A DNA stretch of 64,000 nucleotides from Williamsia soli (GTDB lineage Bacteria; Actinomycetota; Actinomycetes; Mycobacteriales; Mycobacteriaceae). The DNA lies in the NCBI RefSeq assembly GCF_017377795.1, contig NZ_JAFRDR010000007.1, positions 186,001 to 250,000 on the forward strand, given 5' to 3'. This document shows positions 1 through 8,275 of this stretch, piece by piece. Positions within the stretch are counted from its first letter, which is position 1. Every line of letters begins with the position of its first letter. A program made the position numbers and the translations under genes. Below the pieces are notes generated by a model, which saw only the letters and a list, made by a program, of their open reading frames with translations, did no database searches and was not told where the DNA came from.

Positions 1-151
1 GATACCGCTCGTAGTGTGCGGGGGACAACGTTGCGACGAGGGTGGCCAGCTCCGGATCCCGGGCGCCCTCCACCCTTGGTGGTTGCCCGAGCAGCGACGG
101 GTCGATCCGCGCGGCACCCGATCGGCGACAGGTTGTCTCATGCTCGCTCAC
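1..151 (-). CDS. N-terminal fragment of an unknown protein, cut by window start
   Basis: The first 50 codons of a gene that runs off the left edge. The GTG start at 151 overlaps the TGA stop of the preceding 81-aa gene in a GTGA (4-nt overlap), which indicates translational coupling. Codon choice is GC-rich in third positions and the peptide (VSEHETTCRRSG then ARIDPSLLGQPP) reads like real protein, while the other frames do not. No domain is recognisable in this fragment. It is the third gene of a likely operon with the metalloprotease and the 81-aa protein. Confidence 0.5.
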   Translation of the reverse strand, partial: MSEHETTCRRSGAARIDPSLLGQPPRVEGARDPELATLVATLSPAHYERY

Positions 152-393
152 AGTCGTCGTATCTCGAGTCGGTCATCGGCCTGACGGACGACCTCCACGG
201 TTGTGCTGGCCCCGGGCGCCGCGCGGCTCGGGGTGTCGTCGCGACCCAGTCCGAGCTCGACGACGGTGCCGTCGGGATCGAGCTCGAGTCCGCGACGCCC
301 CCGGGCCGGTGGAAAGCCGAAGCCGTCGGGTCGGTAGACCGCGACGTCGTCGTGGTCTTCCTCGAAGGAGTGCCACCAGGTCTGGGCGGGCAT
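148..393 (-). CDS. Conserved 81-aa hypothetical protein
   Basis: Small protein beginning MPAQTWWHSFEED and carrying the stretch FPPARGRRGLELDPDG. From memory this W-HS-x-EED / FPPARGR pattern recurs in small actinobacterial proteins of unknown function. The ATG at 393 is preceded by GAGG about 8 nt upstream and lies 5 nt after the stop of the metalloprotease gene. Its own stop overlaps the next start. The tight coupling downstream of a protease suggests a partner role (inhibitor, chaperone or substrate), but that is inference only. No signal peptide or membrane segment is visible. Confidence 0.6.
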   Translation of the reverse strand: MPAQTWWHSFEEDHDDVAVYRPDGFGFPPARGRRGLELDPDGTVVELGLGRDDTPSRAAPGASTTVEVVRQADDRLEIRRL

Positions 394-398
394 GTCAG

Positions 399-1343
399 CT
401 ACCTCGATGCGGTCGGCGTGGGCGCCCGCAGTGAAGACCGGGCAGTCTCGAGGCAGGTGCGCATCCGGCTGACCTGCCCAGCAGTGAACATGACCATCGT
501 GTCGTCGTCGACATAGTCCATATAGTCCATGAACAGATCGCCCGAGGGACCGTTGTCGCAGCTGACCTTCGGAAAGGTTGGCTTGCCGGTGTTCTCCGAA
601 CCCTGATTGGGGGTGTCGGACACCTCGTCGGTGCCGCCGCAGCCGCTGCCGTCGTCGCCCCAGATGTGGAACAAGTTGAGGTAGTGCCCGACCTCGTGGG
701 TGGCGGTGCGACCGAGGTTGAACGGATCCGTTGCCGTTCCGGTGGTCCCGAATGCGGTGTGGGTGATCACCACGCCGTCGGTGTCCTTCGGGCCGCCGGG
801 GAACTGCGCGTAGCCCAGGAGCCCGCCGCGGAGCTGGCCCACCCACATGTTCAGGTAGCGGTCGGCGGGCCAGGCGTCGGTACCGCCGCTGTCGCTGTAT
901 TTGATCGCGTTGTCGGTGCCGAAGGAACTCTGGGACGTCGAGGTGCGGGTGATCCCCGACGTCGGCTCGCCGTCTGGGTCGACGCTCGCCAAGACGAACT
1001 CGATCCTGGCGTCGCCGACGAGTTCGGAGAACACCTCGGGCACGGTCGCCAGGTCTGCGTTGGTCGCCCGGTAGTCGTGGTTGAGAACCTCGATCTGGCT
1101 GACCACCTGGTCATCAGAGATGTTCTCGGCGGCGGTCCTTGCCACGACGTGCACGACCACCGGGATCTGGACGATCTCGTCGGTGGACCGTTCCAATCGC
1201 TGAAAATCGATGGTGGTGTTCTCCAGCGCGGCCCTGGTGCGGCGGTAATCGGCTGATTCGGTCAGCAACCGGCGATGTTCTGCCATCGCCCCGCAGGTGC
1301 GACGGGTCGGGGGCTCGATGTTCGTCATGTGCGTCAGACGCAC
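399..1343 (-). CDS. M43-like (pappalysin/cytophagalysin) zinc metalloprotease
   Basis: 314-aa protein with the extended metzincin zinc motif HEVGHYLNLFH at residues 216-226 and a Met-turn region MDYMDY near 272-277, as in peptidase family M43. The segment IPVVVHVV followed by a helix and RIEFVLAS is typical of the M43 catalytic fold. Most M43 enzymes are secreted, but no signal peptide is seen here: the N-terminus is hydrophilic. The start is uncertain between GTG at 1343 and ATG at 1328, with no clear Shine-Dalgarno for either. It is the first gene of a three-gene unit (81-aa protein, then a truncated gene). Family assignment is confident; substrate and location are unknown. Confidence 0.8.
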   Translation of the reverse strand: MRLTHMTNIEPPTRRTCGAMAEHRRLLTESADYRRTRAALENTTIDFQRLERSTDEIVQIPVVVHVVARTAAENISDDQVVSQIEVLNHDYRATNADLATVPEVFSELVGDARIEFVLASVDPDGEPTSGITRTSTSQSSFGTDNAIKYSDSGGTDAWPADRYLNMWVGQLRGGLLGYAQFPGGPKDTDGVVITHTAFGTTGTATDPFNLGRTATHEVGHYLNLFHIWGDDGSGCGGTDEVSDTPNQGSENTGKPTFPKVSCDNGPSGDLFMDYMDYVDDDTMVMFTAGQVSRMRTCLETARSSLRAPTPTASR

Positions 1344-1514
1344 CGGAAGCGATCTCGGTTCCCCACCACCCCGATCTTGGTGGGTTCTGGCGGACCCGAC
1401 CTGGGGCTTTGGTCACCACCACCCACCAATTCGGGAACGGTGTCGATTCGATAGAACGTCGATCGTCATCACTGTGCAAGCGACAATGAACACAGAAACT
1501 CGAAGGAGCACATC

Positions 1515-1883
1515 ATGCGCTACTCACTACTGCTGAACAACGTCGAACCGGCCGAGGGCGAGATTCCAGCGGAGGCGATCGAAGAGATGCAGGAGGCCTT
1601 CGGTGTCTACGGCAGGGCGCTCGAGTCGGCGGGCGTCCTCGTCGCCGGCGAGATCCTGCAACCGGTGGCCGCGAGCACCACGGTCACCTTGCGGAACGGA
1701 AGCGTGCAGGTGCAGGACGGACCGTTCGCCGACACCAAGGAAGCGTTGGCCGGGGTCTTCGTGATCGATGTCCCCGACCTCGACGCGGCGCTGGCGTGGG
1801 CCGAGAAGTGCCCGGGCGCGCAGTACGGCGTGATCGAGGTACGTCCGGTCGCCATCTCGCTGATCGACGGCGCCTGGCGTTGA
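1515..1883 (+). CDS. YCII/DGPF-domain protein
   Basis: 122-aa YCII-related (DGPF) protein. It begins MRYSLLLNN and contains the namesake DGPFADTKE at about residues 69-77. DGPF proteins are small ferredoxin-fold proteins of unclear enzymatic role, repeatedly encoded beside ECF42 sigma factors and controlled by them in Streptomyces. AGGAG lies 7 nt before the ATG. The next gene, an ECF42-type sigma factor, starts 4 nt after this stop, so the two form one transcription unit. The function is probably linked to the sigma factor and is not independently known. Confidence 0.85.
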   Translation: MRYSLLLNNVEPAEGEIPAEAIEEMQEAFGVYGRALESAGVLVAGEILQPVAASTTVTLRNGSVQVQDGPFADTKEALAGVFVIDVPDLDAALAWAEKCPGAQYGVIEVRPVAISLIDGAWR

Positions 1884-1887
1884 GCCG

Positions 1888-3110
1888 ATGACCGATACCG
1901 ATGCGACGGTGTGGGCCGCGCAGGCTGCCCGCACCTCGTACGGGCGGTTGCTGGCGTTGCTCGCGGCGGCCGACGGTGACGTGCCCGCCGCGGAGGACGC
2001 GCTCTCGGATGCGTTCGAGCGGGCGCTCACGCGGTGGCCGGTTGACGGGATACCGGACAATCCGACGGCTGGATCCTGACCGTGGCCCGGAACCGGCAGC
2101 GGGATCGTTGGAAGTCGGCGTCGCATCGGACGTCGGTGGAGATCGATCCCGGCCGCGACTGCGGCGCACACCTCGATGCCATCGACCCCGACGCGATACC
2201 GGACCGGCGCCTCGCTTTGATGCTCGTGTGCGCGCATCCCGCGATCAACCCGGCAGTGCATACCCCGCTGATGCTGAACACCGTGCTCGGTTTCACCGCC
2301 GAACAGATCGGACGTGCATTCGCGATTCCGTCGAAAACTCTTGCCGCCCGTCTGGTCCGGGCAAAACGCCGGATCAAGGATGCTCGGATCCCGTTCCGGA
2401 TACCCGACCGTGACGTCCTGCCCGGCCGGATGCCCGCCGTCCTCGAAGCCGTCTACGGAGCCCATGCCATCGACTGGCACAGCAGTGGCGCCGAGGTCCG
2501 CGAGTCGCTGACGACCGAGTCTTCTTACTTGGCCCAGACGCTGGTGGACGTGGCTCCGGGTGACGCCGAGGCGCTCGGACTCGCCGCGCTGATCTGTTTG
2601 TCGAACGCGCGTCTGCCCGCCAGGTTCGACACCGTGGGCAATCTCGTTCCGCTGCCGGAGCAGGATGTCGCGCTGTGGGACGGTGCCTTGATCGACCGCG
2701 GTATCGAGCTCCTGCGGGCCGCCCATCCGCTGGGTGATCTCGGTCGATTCCAGCTCGAGGCCGCCATGCAGGCCGTGCACATCGCACGCCGGGACACGGG
2801 GGCCACCGACTGGCCGACGCTGCGGGAGCTGCACCAGACGCTCGACGCGGTGGCGCCGAGCCTGGGTGGGACCGTCGCGTCGGCCGTGGTGACCGCGGAG
2901 ATCGACGGGCCGGCGGCAGGGCTTGCACTACTCGACGCCATCAGCGACGAGACGACGCACTTCCAGCCGGCATGGAGTGCCCGGGCACACTTGCTGGACC
3001 GGCTCGGCAGACGCGAGGACGCGATCGCGGCGTTCGACAAAGCGATCTCCCTGACCACCGACCCCGCCGAACGCCGGCATCTGGCCAGGCGGCGGGAGGG
3101 TTCGACCTAG
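1888..3110 (+). pseudogene. ECF42-type sigma factor with C-terminal TPR extension, frameshifted
   Basis: The first frame (1888-2079) encodes the sigma2 region and stops after IPDNPTAGS. The second frame resumes immediately with GWILTVARNRQRD, the usual continuation of region 2, then sigma4 (LGFTAEQIGRAFAIPSKTLAARL) and a long TPR-like C-terminus (SARAHLLDRLGRREDAIAAF). Adding one base near 2066 (for example ACC for AC) restores P-T-G-W-I-L-T and one reading frame of about 407 codons. This is either a true inactivating deletion, a sequencing error, or less likely recoding. The long C-terminal domain and the DGPF neighbour are ECF42 hallmarks. The stop overlaps the convergent oxidoreductase stop in a shared CTAG. 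Confidence 0.8.
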
Positions 3111-4327
3111 GCCACCACCTCGCCGGTCCTGACCGGACAACGGGTGTGCGTGTAGATCGTGGGCATACAGAGGTTGCAGTGCGTGCACTTCGACACTGTC
3201 GTCGGATCGGCCTCGATTCGCAGCGGCAGGTCTGGTTCGCGGAGCAGGGCCCGGCCCATCGCCATGAAATCGAAGCCCTCGGCCAGCGCGAGGTCCATCG
3301 AAGCCCGATCGGTGACGCCGCCGAGCAGTATCAATGGCATCGACACGGCGGCCCGCAGTTGCCGGGACAGGGGCAGCAGGTAGGCGGGGTGGTAGTCGTA
3401 CTCCTTGAGGAAGAAGGGCGCGACGGCCTTCAGTCCCCATTTCATGGCACCACGGAACGCGTCGGCGAACTCCTTGCGGGGAGCGTCGCCGTGGAACAGG
3501 TACATCGGGTTCAGCAATGAACTGCCCGCGGTCGGCTCGATGGCGTCGAGATAGCCGTCGGACTCGAAGAGCCTCCCGACCTCGCAGGCCTCGTCGACAC
3601 CGAAGCTCCCCGGGAATCCGTCGTACATGCTCAGTTTTGCCCAGACAGCGATGTCGGGGCCGACCTCGTCGCGGACGGCCTGGGTGATCTCGCGGCAGAA
3701 GCGTGCGCGATTGATCAGCGAACCGCCGTACGCGTCGTGGCGGCGATTGAGCAGTGGGCTCAAGAAGCAGCTCGCGAGATAGTTGTGGCCGAAATGGATC
3801 TCGAGCCCGTCGAACCCGCTGTCCACGGCGATCCGGGCGGCCCGCCGGAACTTTGCGAGGATCACCGCGATGTCGTCGGTGTCGACCTTCTTGCACAGCG
3901 CCATACCCATCGGGGCGGGGATACGCGACGGGGCGAGCGCCCTGGCCTGATTGGAGATCGAGTTGGCGACCGGCCCGGCGTGGCCGAGCTGTGCCGCCGC
4001 CAGGGCGCCTTCGGAGTGGATGGCGTCGGTGAGTTCGATCAGACCGGGTATCGCCTCGGGTCGCATCCAGATCTGATGGCGGTCGGTGCGTCCTTCCGGG
4101 GAGATCGCGCAGTAGGCGACGGTGCACATCGCGACCCCACCGGCGGCGACCTCCCGGTGGAACTCGATGAGTTGCGGGGTGACCAGCGCGTCGGGTGTGG
4201 CCCCTTCGAAGGTCGCGCACTTGATGAGCCGATTGCGTAGACGCAACGGACCGAGGTCGGCTGGAGCAAAGGGTGTGGGCTGCACCTTCGCGACGGTATC
4301 GCTGATCGGCACGCCAAACAAGAACAT
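3107..4327 (-). CDS. NADH:flavin oxidoreductase, old-yellow-enzyme type with Fe-S motif
   Basis: 406-aa FMN-binding TIM-barrel of the OYE / 2,4-dienoyl-CoA reductase class. It starts near PFAPADLGPLRLRNRLIK, carries the substrate-site segment GLEIHFGHNYLASCFLSP, and has the phosphate-binding end MPLILLGGVTDRAS. The C-terminus has C381-x2-C384-x2-C387 then C397, the 4Fe-4S ligand pattern of dienoyl-CoA reductases, but the protein ends there and lacks the FAD and NAD(P)H domains of full-length members. It would therefore need an external electron donor. The substrate is unknown. The ATG at 4327 sits in the palindrome AGAACATGTTCT (4321-4332). Confidence 0.8.
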   Translation of the reverse strand: MFLFGVPISDTVAKVQPTPFAPADLGPLRLRNRLIKCATFEGATPDALVTPQLIEFHREVAAGGVAMCTVAYCAISPEGRTDRHQIWMRPEAIPGLIELTDAIHSEGALAAAQLGHAGPVANSISNQARALAPSRIPAPMGMALCKKVDTDDIAVILAKFRRAARIAVDSGFDGLEIHFGHNYLASCFLSPLLNRRHDAYGGSLINRARFCREITQAVRDEVGPDIAVWAKLSMYDGFPGSFGVDEACEVGRLFESDGYLDAIEPTAGSSLLNPMYLFHGDAPRKEFADAFRGAMKWGLKAVAPFFLKEYDYHPAYLLPLSRQLRAAVSMPLILLGGVTDRASMDLALAEGFDFMAMGRALLREPDLPLRIEADPTTVSKCTHCNLCMPTIYTHTRCPVRTGEVVA

Positions 4328-4755
4328 GTTCTAGTTCGGCACCGTAAGGGTTCAATCCGGACGCGGTTGGGTACCGAATACCAGAGGAGTGCACATCCAG
4401 ACACGAATGTGTGCTCCGAAGACACGGAGCGGTCGGGGACTGCGACGTTAGGGGCGTTCACATGAATGCACGGATACATCCGAGTCCTCGCCATCTGGGG
4501 CTGTGCGAACCCGAGAACAGCCCGGCCTTCGACGGACTCCCTGCCGACCCCGACGCCGCCGAATACCGGGACAGCGGATCGAACAGCGCGGTGTCGATGG
4601 CGCGGCCCGACCGATGGCTGTGGATTCCTGCGGGCTGAAGTAGACGTCGCCGGGGGTGACCGTCTTTCGGTCCGCGTGTTCGCCTGCAGCGATCTGAGCC
4701 CCGACAAGGGGGTATCCGTCAGCGCACCGAACTGCTGCGACGTAGGGTGGACGTC
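4328..4755. other. Intergenic region between divergent oxidoreductase and lpd
   Basis: About 430 bases without a convincing gene. A 58-codon open frame at 4462-4638 has weak codon bias and no ribosome site, so I do not call it. The only clear element is the lpd -10 hexamer at 4743-4748. The palindrome overlapping the oxidoreductase start (4321-4332) could be an operator. Confidence 0.5.
4743..4748 (+). promoter_or_regulatory. -10 element of lpd (leaderless)
   Basis: TAGGGT, 7 nt before the GTG at 4756. This matches the actinobacterial leaderless arrangement (TANNNT then 6-7 nt then the start codon) and argues against the in-frame GTG at 4747, which lies inside the hexamer. No good -35 is visible. 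Confidence 0.55.
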
Positions 4756-6141
4756 GTGGCTGAACACTTTGACACAGTTGTCCTTGGCGGAGGTCCGGGA
4801 GGTTACGTCGCCGCGATCCGGTCGGCGCAACTCGGAGCTAAAACCGCAGTAATCGAAGAGAAGTACTGGGGTGGTGTATGCCTGAACGTGGGCTGCATCC
4901 CGTCCAAGGCGTTGTTGCGCAACGCCGAACTCGCGCACATCTTCAATCATCAGGCGAAGACCTTCGGCATCTCGGGGGACGTGAGCTTTGATTTCGGCGC
5001 GGCGTTCGACCGCAGCCGAAAGGTCTCGGACCAGATCGTCAAAGGTGTGCACTTCCTGATGCGCAAGAACAAGATCACCGAGATCGATGGCTACGGCGTG
5101 TTCAAGGACGCCAAGACCATCGAGGTCGGCGACCGGGAGATCACGTTCGACAACGTCATCATCGACACCGGATCCACGGTGAAGTCGCTGCCCGGCGTCA
5201 AGCTGTCGGAGAACGTCGTCGACTACGAAACGCAGATCCTCACCCGTGAACTCCCCGGTTCGATCGTCATCGTCGGTGCCGGCGCCATCGGCATGGAGTT
5301 CGGCTACGTGCTCGCCAACTACGGCGTCGACGTCACGATCGTCGAGTTCCTGGACCGCGTGCTGCCCAACGAGGACAAGGATTCCTCGAAGGAGCTGGCC
5401 AAGCAGTACAAGAAGCTCGGCATCAAGTTGCTCACCTCCACCAAGGTCCAGTCGGTCGACGACCAGGGCTCGCAGGTCGTCGTCAAGTACAAAGACGCCA
5501 AGGACCAAGAGGGTGAGCTCACCGTCGACAAGGTGCTCATGTCGGTCGGATTCGCACCCCGGGTCGAGGGCTTCGGTCTGGACAAGACCGGCGTCGAACT
5601 CACCGATCGCGGCGCCATCGCCATCGACGAGTTCATGCGCACCAACGTCGAGGGCATCTACGCGATCGGCGATGTGACCGCGAAGCTGCAGCTCGCTCAC
5701 GTGGCCGAGGCGCAGGGTGTCGTGGCGGCAGAGACGATCGCCGGCGTCGAGACCATGCCGCTCGGCGACTACCGGATGATGCCGCGCGCCACGTTCTGTC
5801 AGCCGCAGGTCGCTTCGTTCGGACTCACCGAGGATCAGGCCAAGGACGAGGGCTACGACGTGAAGGTCACCACCTTCCCGTTCACCGCCAACGGCAAGGC
5901 CCAGGGTCTCGGCGAGCCCGCCGGCTTCGTCAAGCTCATCACCGACAAGAAGCACGATGAACTGATCGGCGGACATCTGGTGGGCGACAACGTCTCCGAG
6001 ATGCTTCCCGAGCTGACACTGGCCCAGAAGTGGGACCTCACGGCCAACGAACTGGCCCGCAATGTCCACACCCATCCGACCCTGTCCGAGGCGATGCAGG
6101 AGACCTTCCACGGCGCCATCGGGCACATGATCAATCTCTAG
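4756..6141 (+). CDS. lpd: Dihydrolipoyl dehydrogenase (LpdC type)
   Basis: 461-aa FAD flavoprotein, the E3 subunit of pyruvate and 2-oxoglutarate dehydrogenase complexes; in mycobacteria it also serves the peroxynitrite/peroxide-reducing Lpd-DlaT-AhpD-AhpC chain. FAD-binding GGGPGG is followed by the redox disulfide in GGVCLNVGC (C42 and C47). The NAD domain is [10 protein letters not shown], and the C-terminal dimer domain has HTHPTLSE with the catalytic pair H440/E445. Sequence is close to M. tuberculosis LpdC throughout. The GTG at 4756 is preferred because it lies 7 nt after a -10 hexamer. A perfect hairpin follows the stop. Confidence 0.95.
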   Translation: MAEHFDTVVLGGGPGGYVAAIRSAQLGAKTAVIEEKYWGGVCLNVGCIPSKALLRNAELAHIFNHQAKTFGISGDVSFDFGAAFDRSRKVSDQIVKGVHFLMRKNKITEIDGYGVFKDAKTIEVGDREITFDNVIIDTGSTVKSLPGVKLSENVVDYETQILTRELPGSIVIVGAGAIGMEFGYVLANYGVDVTIVEFLDRVLPNEDKDSSKELAKQYKKLGIKLLTSTKVQSVDDQGSQVVVKYKDAKDQEGELTVDKVLMSVGFAPRVEGFGLDKTGVELTDRGAIAIDEFMRTNVEGIYAIGDVTAKLQLAHVAEAQGVVAAETIAGVETMPLGDYRMMPRATFCQPQVASFGLTEDQAKDEGYDVKVTTFPFTANGKAQGLGEPAGFVKLITDKKHDELIGGHLVGDNVSEMLPELTLAQKWDLTANELARNVHTHPTLSEAMQETFHGAIGHMINL

Positions 6142-6159
6142 AGTTTCAGTGACAGGCGT

Positions 6160-6187
6160 GGGGCCCGGCGATACTTCGCCGGGCCCC
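6160..6187 (+). terminator. Rho-independent-like hairpin after lpd
   Basis: Perfect 11-bp GC stem (GGGGCCCGGCG and its complement) with a 6-nt loop, 19 nt after the lpd stop. No T-tract follows, which is common for actinobacterial terminators. It overlaps the most upstream possible starts of the next gene. Confidence 0.7.
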
Positions 6188-6202
6188 GCGCCCGTCTCCA
6201 GG

Positions 6203-7057
6203 TTGTGGACTCCGCCCTGGCCCTTGGACATTCGGGCGACGATAGGCCTGCACCGCCGCGGCAGCGGCGACCCCGCGATGAAATACGCGCCGAACGGCTC
6301 GATCTGGCGGGCGATCCATACCCCGGACGGCCCGGGGACGTTGGCGGTGTCGCGGTCGGGGGAAGCAGTACTCGGACGCGCGTGGGGTCCGGGCAGACAG
6401 TGGCTGCTCGATCAGCTGCCGCTGATGCTGGGCAGTGAAGACAATCCAGACGACTTCGTCGCTCATGACGAGGTCGTCGGCAAACTCGCGCATCTGGGAC
6501 AGGGTTTGCGGATCGGCCGTACCGATCGGGTGTGGGAGGCGTTGGTTGCGGCCGTGCTGGAACAGAAGGTCACCGGCCGGGAGGCCTGGCGGGCCTGGCG
6601 GTATATCGTCAACAAGTACGGCGAACCCGCGCCGGGGTCGCCGAGTATGAAAGTCCCTCCGCCCCGGGAGGTCTGGCGCGAGATACCCCAGTGGGAATGG
6701 CATGCCAGCGGTGCTGAGCCGCCACGGCGTCGCACCATCGTCCATGCTGCGGGTTACGACGTCGAACGCAAGGTGGACCGCCTGGAGTTGTTGCGGGGGA
6801 TCGGACCGTGGACGGCCGCGGAAGTTCGCTGTCGCGCGGTGGGCGACGCGGACGCCGTCCCGGTGGGGGACTTCCACGTCCCGTCCATGGTCGGGCGGGC
6901 GCTCATCGGTCAGCGCATCGACGATGACCGGATGCTCGAATTGCTCGAACCTTATGCCGGACATCGCTTTCGAGTCATTCGATTGATCATGCTGTACATG
7001 AAGATGCCCGCCCGCCGGGCCCCACGCATGCCCACCCGGGACTACCGCAACATCTGA
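6203..7057 (+). CDS. AlkA-like DNA-3-methyladenine glycosylase (HhH-GPD family)
   Basis: Base-excision repair glycosylase of the HhH-GPD superfamily. The helix-hairpin-helix is LLRGIGPWTAAEV and the catalytic aspartate is in VPVGDFHVPS, as in AlkA. An upstream helical segment (ALVAAVLEQKVTGREAWRAWR) carries the conserved Q-K-V. The frame is open back to GTG at 6149, but that would place the lpd terminator hairpin inside the coding region. Homologues, from memory, begin near LWTPPWPLD, so the TTG at 6203 is chosen with low confidence in the exact start. The natural substrate among alkylated bases is not determinable. Confidence 0.75.
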   Translation: MWTPPWPLDIRATIGLHRRGSGDPAMKYAPNGSIWRAIHTPDGPGTLAVSRSGEAVLGRAWGPGRQWLLDQLPLMLGSEDNPDDFVAHDEVVGKLAHLGQGLRIGRTDRVWEALVAAVLEQKVTGREAWRAWRYIVNKYGEPAPGSPSMKVPPPREVWREIPQWEWHASGAEPPRRRTIVHAAGYDVERKVDRLELLRGIGPWTAAEVRCRAVGDADAVPVGDFHVPSMVGRALIGQRIDDDRMLELLEPYAGHRFRVIRLIMLYMKMPARRAPRMPTRDYRNI

Positions 7058-7181
7058 CCCGAGATGCCGCCCACCGTGCCAAAAATGCCGCCCAAGATGG
7101 TCGGATTGGCACGGTCGGCGGATAGCATGCCGCTTCTATTGAATCCCGGACCTGCTCGCCGAGTGTTCATTTCGGCAGGAA

Positions 7182-8228
7182 ATGACTGTGACGATCACAT
7201 ACGATTCAGCGGTGACGACTGAGGTGACAGAGACCAGGTACCGCACCGGCAAGCCGGGGTACGTCCGGGAGTGGGACGGACACGCGTGGATCGGTGAGCC
7301 GATCCCCGATCGATGCGTCGCGCGCCTGCCCAAACGTGGTGTCAGGAACTGGCACACGCACAGCTGGATGCTCTTCGTACTCATTGGTTGGGTCATAGGC
7401 GTCGTCCTTGCGCTCCTCGCATTCACCGGCGATGAACCTCTCACCTGGCTGCTCGCGATTGCCGGGTTCTTCGCCGCGGGTGGGACGCTCGTGGCGGCGG
7501 CACGTATCGCGTGGGCCCGCCTCGACCTTGCGGACGTGGTGAATCTGCGTCGAATCCTGCCGCTCGGGCTGCTTTCCGGTGCCGTGGCCCTCGGCCTGGC
7601 GTTCGGCATCGAAAAACTGCAGATGCAGATTCCCGGCCCGGTCGGCAGCCATGTCGGTTCGCTCTTCGGCGCAGGACCGATCGAGGAGACTGCCAAACTG
7701 CTGGTGCCGGTTCTGCTGTTCTTCTTCCTGGGCGGGGACGTGCGGGATCCACGGACCGGATTCGCGCTGGTGTTCATCTCAGGTCTGGTGTTCGGCATCG
7801 TGGAGGGTGCCGAGTACGTCGCCGGTGCAACCCATCTGGCTCACGATCATCAGATGCACCAGCATCTGAGCGCCGAGGACACCGAACGTTACGGCGCTCT
7901 TGCGATGGTGTTCGTCCGGTCGTTCATCGAACTGATGCATCCGTTCACCGTGGCGGCCGTGGCCGCGGTCGCGTGGCTCTCGGCGTGGCGTGGCAAGGAG
8001 TTCTTCAGCCGCCCAGCCATCGTCACATTCATCCTCGCGATCGTCTATCACAGCTTCAATGACGGGGTCCTCGGTGGCATCGTCACCGAGCATCAGCAAC
8101 TGTTGGGCGCGGCGCTGTCCTTCCCGTTGTTGTGGCTGTGGTTCTACTTCATGTACCTGCCGCGGGCGCGCCAACTCGCGCCGCCGGCCGTGGTCACCGG
8201 CAACCCGAGGCGCTGGCGTCCGGAGTAG
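7182..8228 (+). CDS. PrsW-family intramembrane metalloprotease
   Basis: 348-aa polytopic membrane protein. PrsW motifs are visible: PIEETAKLLVP (EExxK), FGIVEGAEYV, HPFTVAAVAA and VYHSFNDG, placed in consecutive hydrophobic helices. PrsW-type proteases cleave anti-sigma factors or other membrane proteins in some bacteria; no anti-sigma gene is adjacent here. The N-terminal 50 residues are soluble and contain W-DGHAWIGEP. AGGAA is very close to the ATG at 7182 and better spaced for the GTG at 7188, so the true start may be two codons later. Substrate unknown. Confidence 0.8.
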   Translation: MTVTITYDSAVTTEVTETRYRTGKPGYVREWDGHAWIGEPIPDRCVARLPKRGVRNWHTHSWMLFVLIGWVIGVVLALLAFTGDEPLTWLLAIAGFFAAGGTLVAAARIAWARLDLADVVNLRRILPLGLLSGAVALGLAFGIEKLQMQIPGPVGSHVGSLFGAGPIEETAKLLVPVLLFFFLGGDVRDPRTGFALVFISGLVFGIVEGAEYVAGATHLAHDHQMHQHLSAEDTERYGALAMVFVRSFIELMHPFTVAAVAAVAWLSAWRGKEFFSRPAIVTFILAIVYHSFNDGVLGGIVTEHQQLLGAALSFPLLWLWFYFMYLPRARQLAPPAVVTGNPRRWRPE

Positions 8229-8275
8229 CACCCGCGGATTCGAGACCTGTCGGCGGTACAGGGCACCATGGGGTC

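Noticed and set aside
1527-2834. 435-codon open frame antisense to the DGPF and sigma genes
   Set aside because: Antisense shadow; real motifs (DGPFADTKE, sigma4) lie on the plus strand.
4321-4332. Palindrome AGAACATGTTCT as a LexA/SOS box
   Set aside because: The GAAC and GTTC half-sites are separated by 2 nt, not the 4 nt of actinobacterial SOS boxes, and it overlaps a start codon.
4462-4638. 58-codon open frame in the lpd upstream region
   Set aside because: Weak third-position bias, no Shine-Dalgarno or -10 at the proper spacing, no recognisable pattern.
4039-6231. 730-codon open frame antisense to lpd and part of the oxidoreductase
   Set aside because: Mirror of strongly coding genes with high GC; composition is Asp/Gly/Val/Leu-rich without domain motifs.
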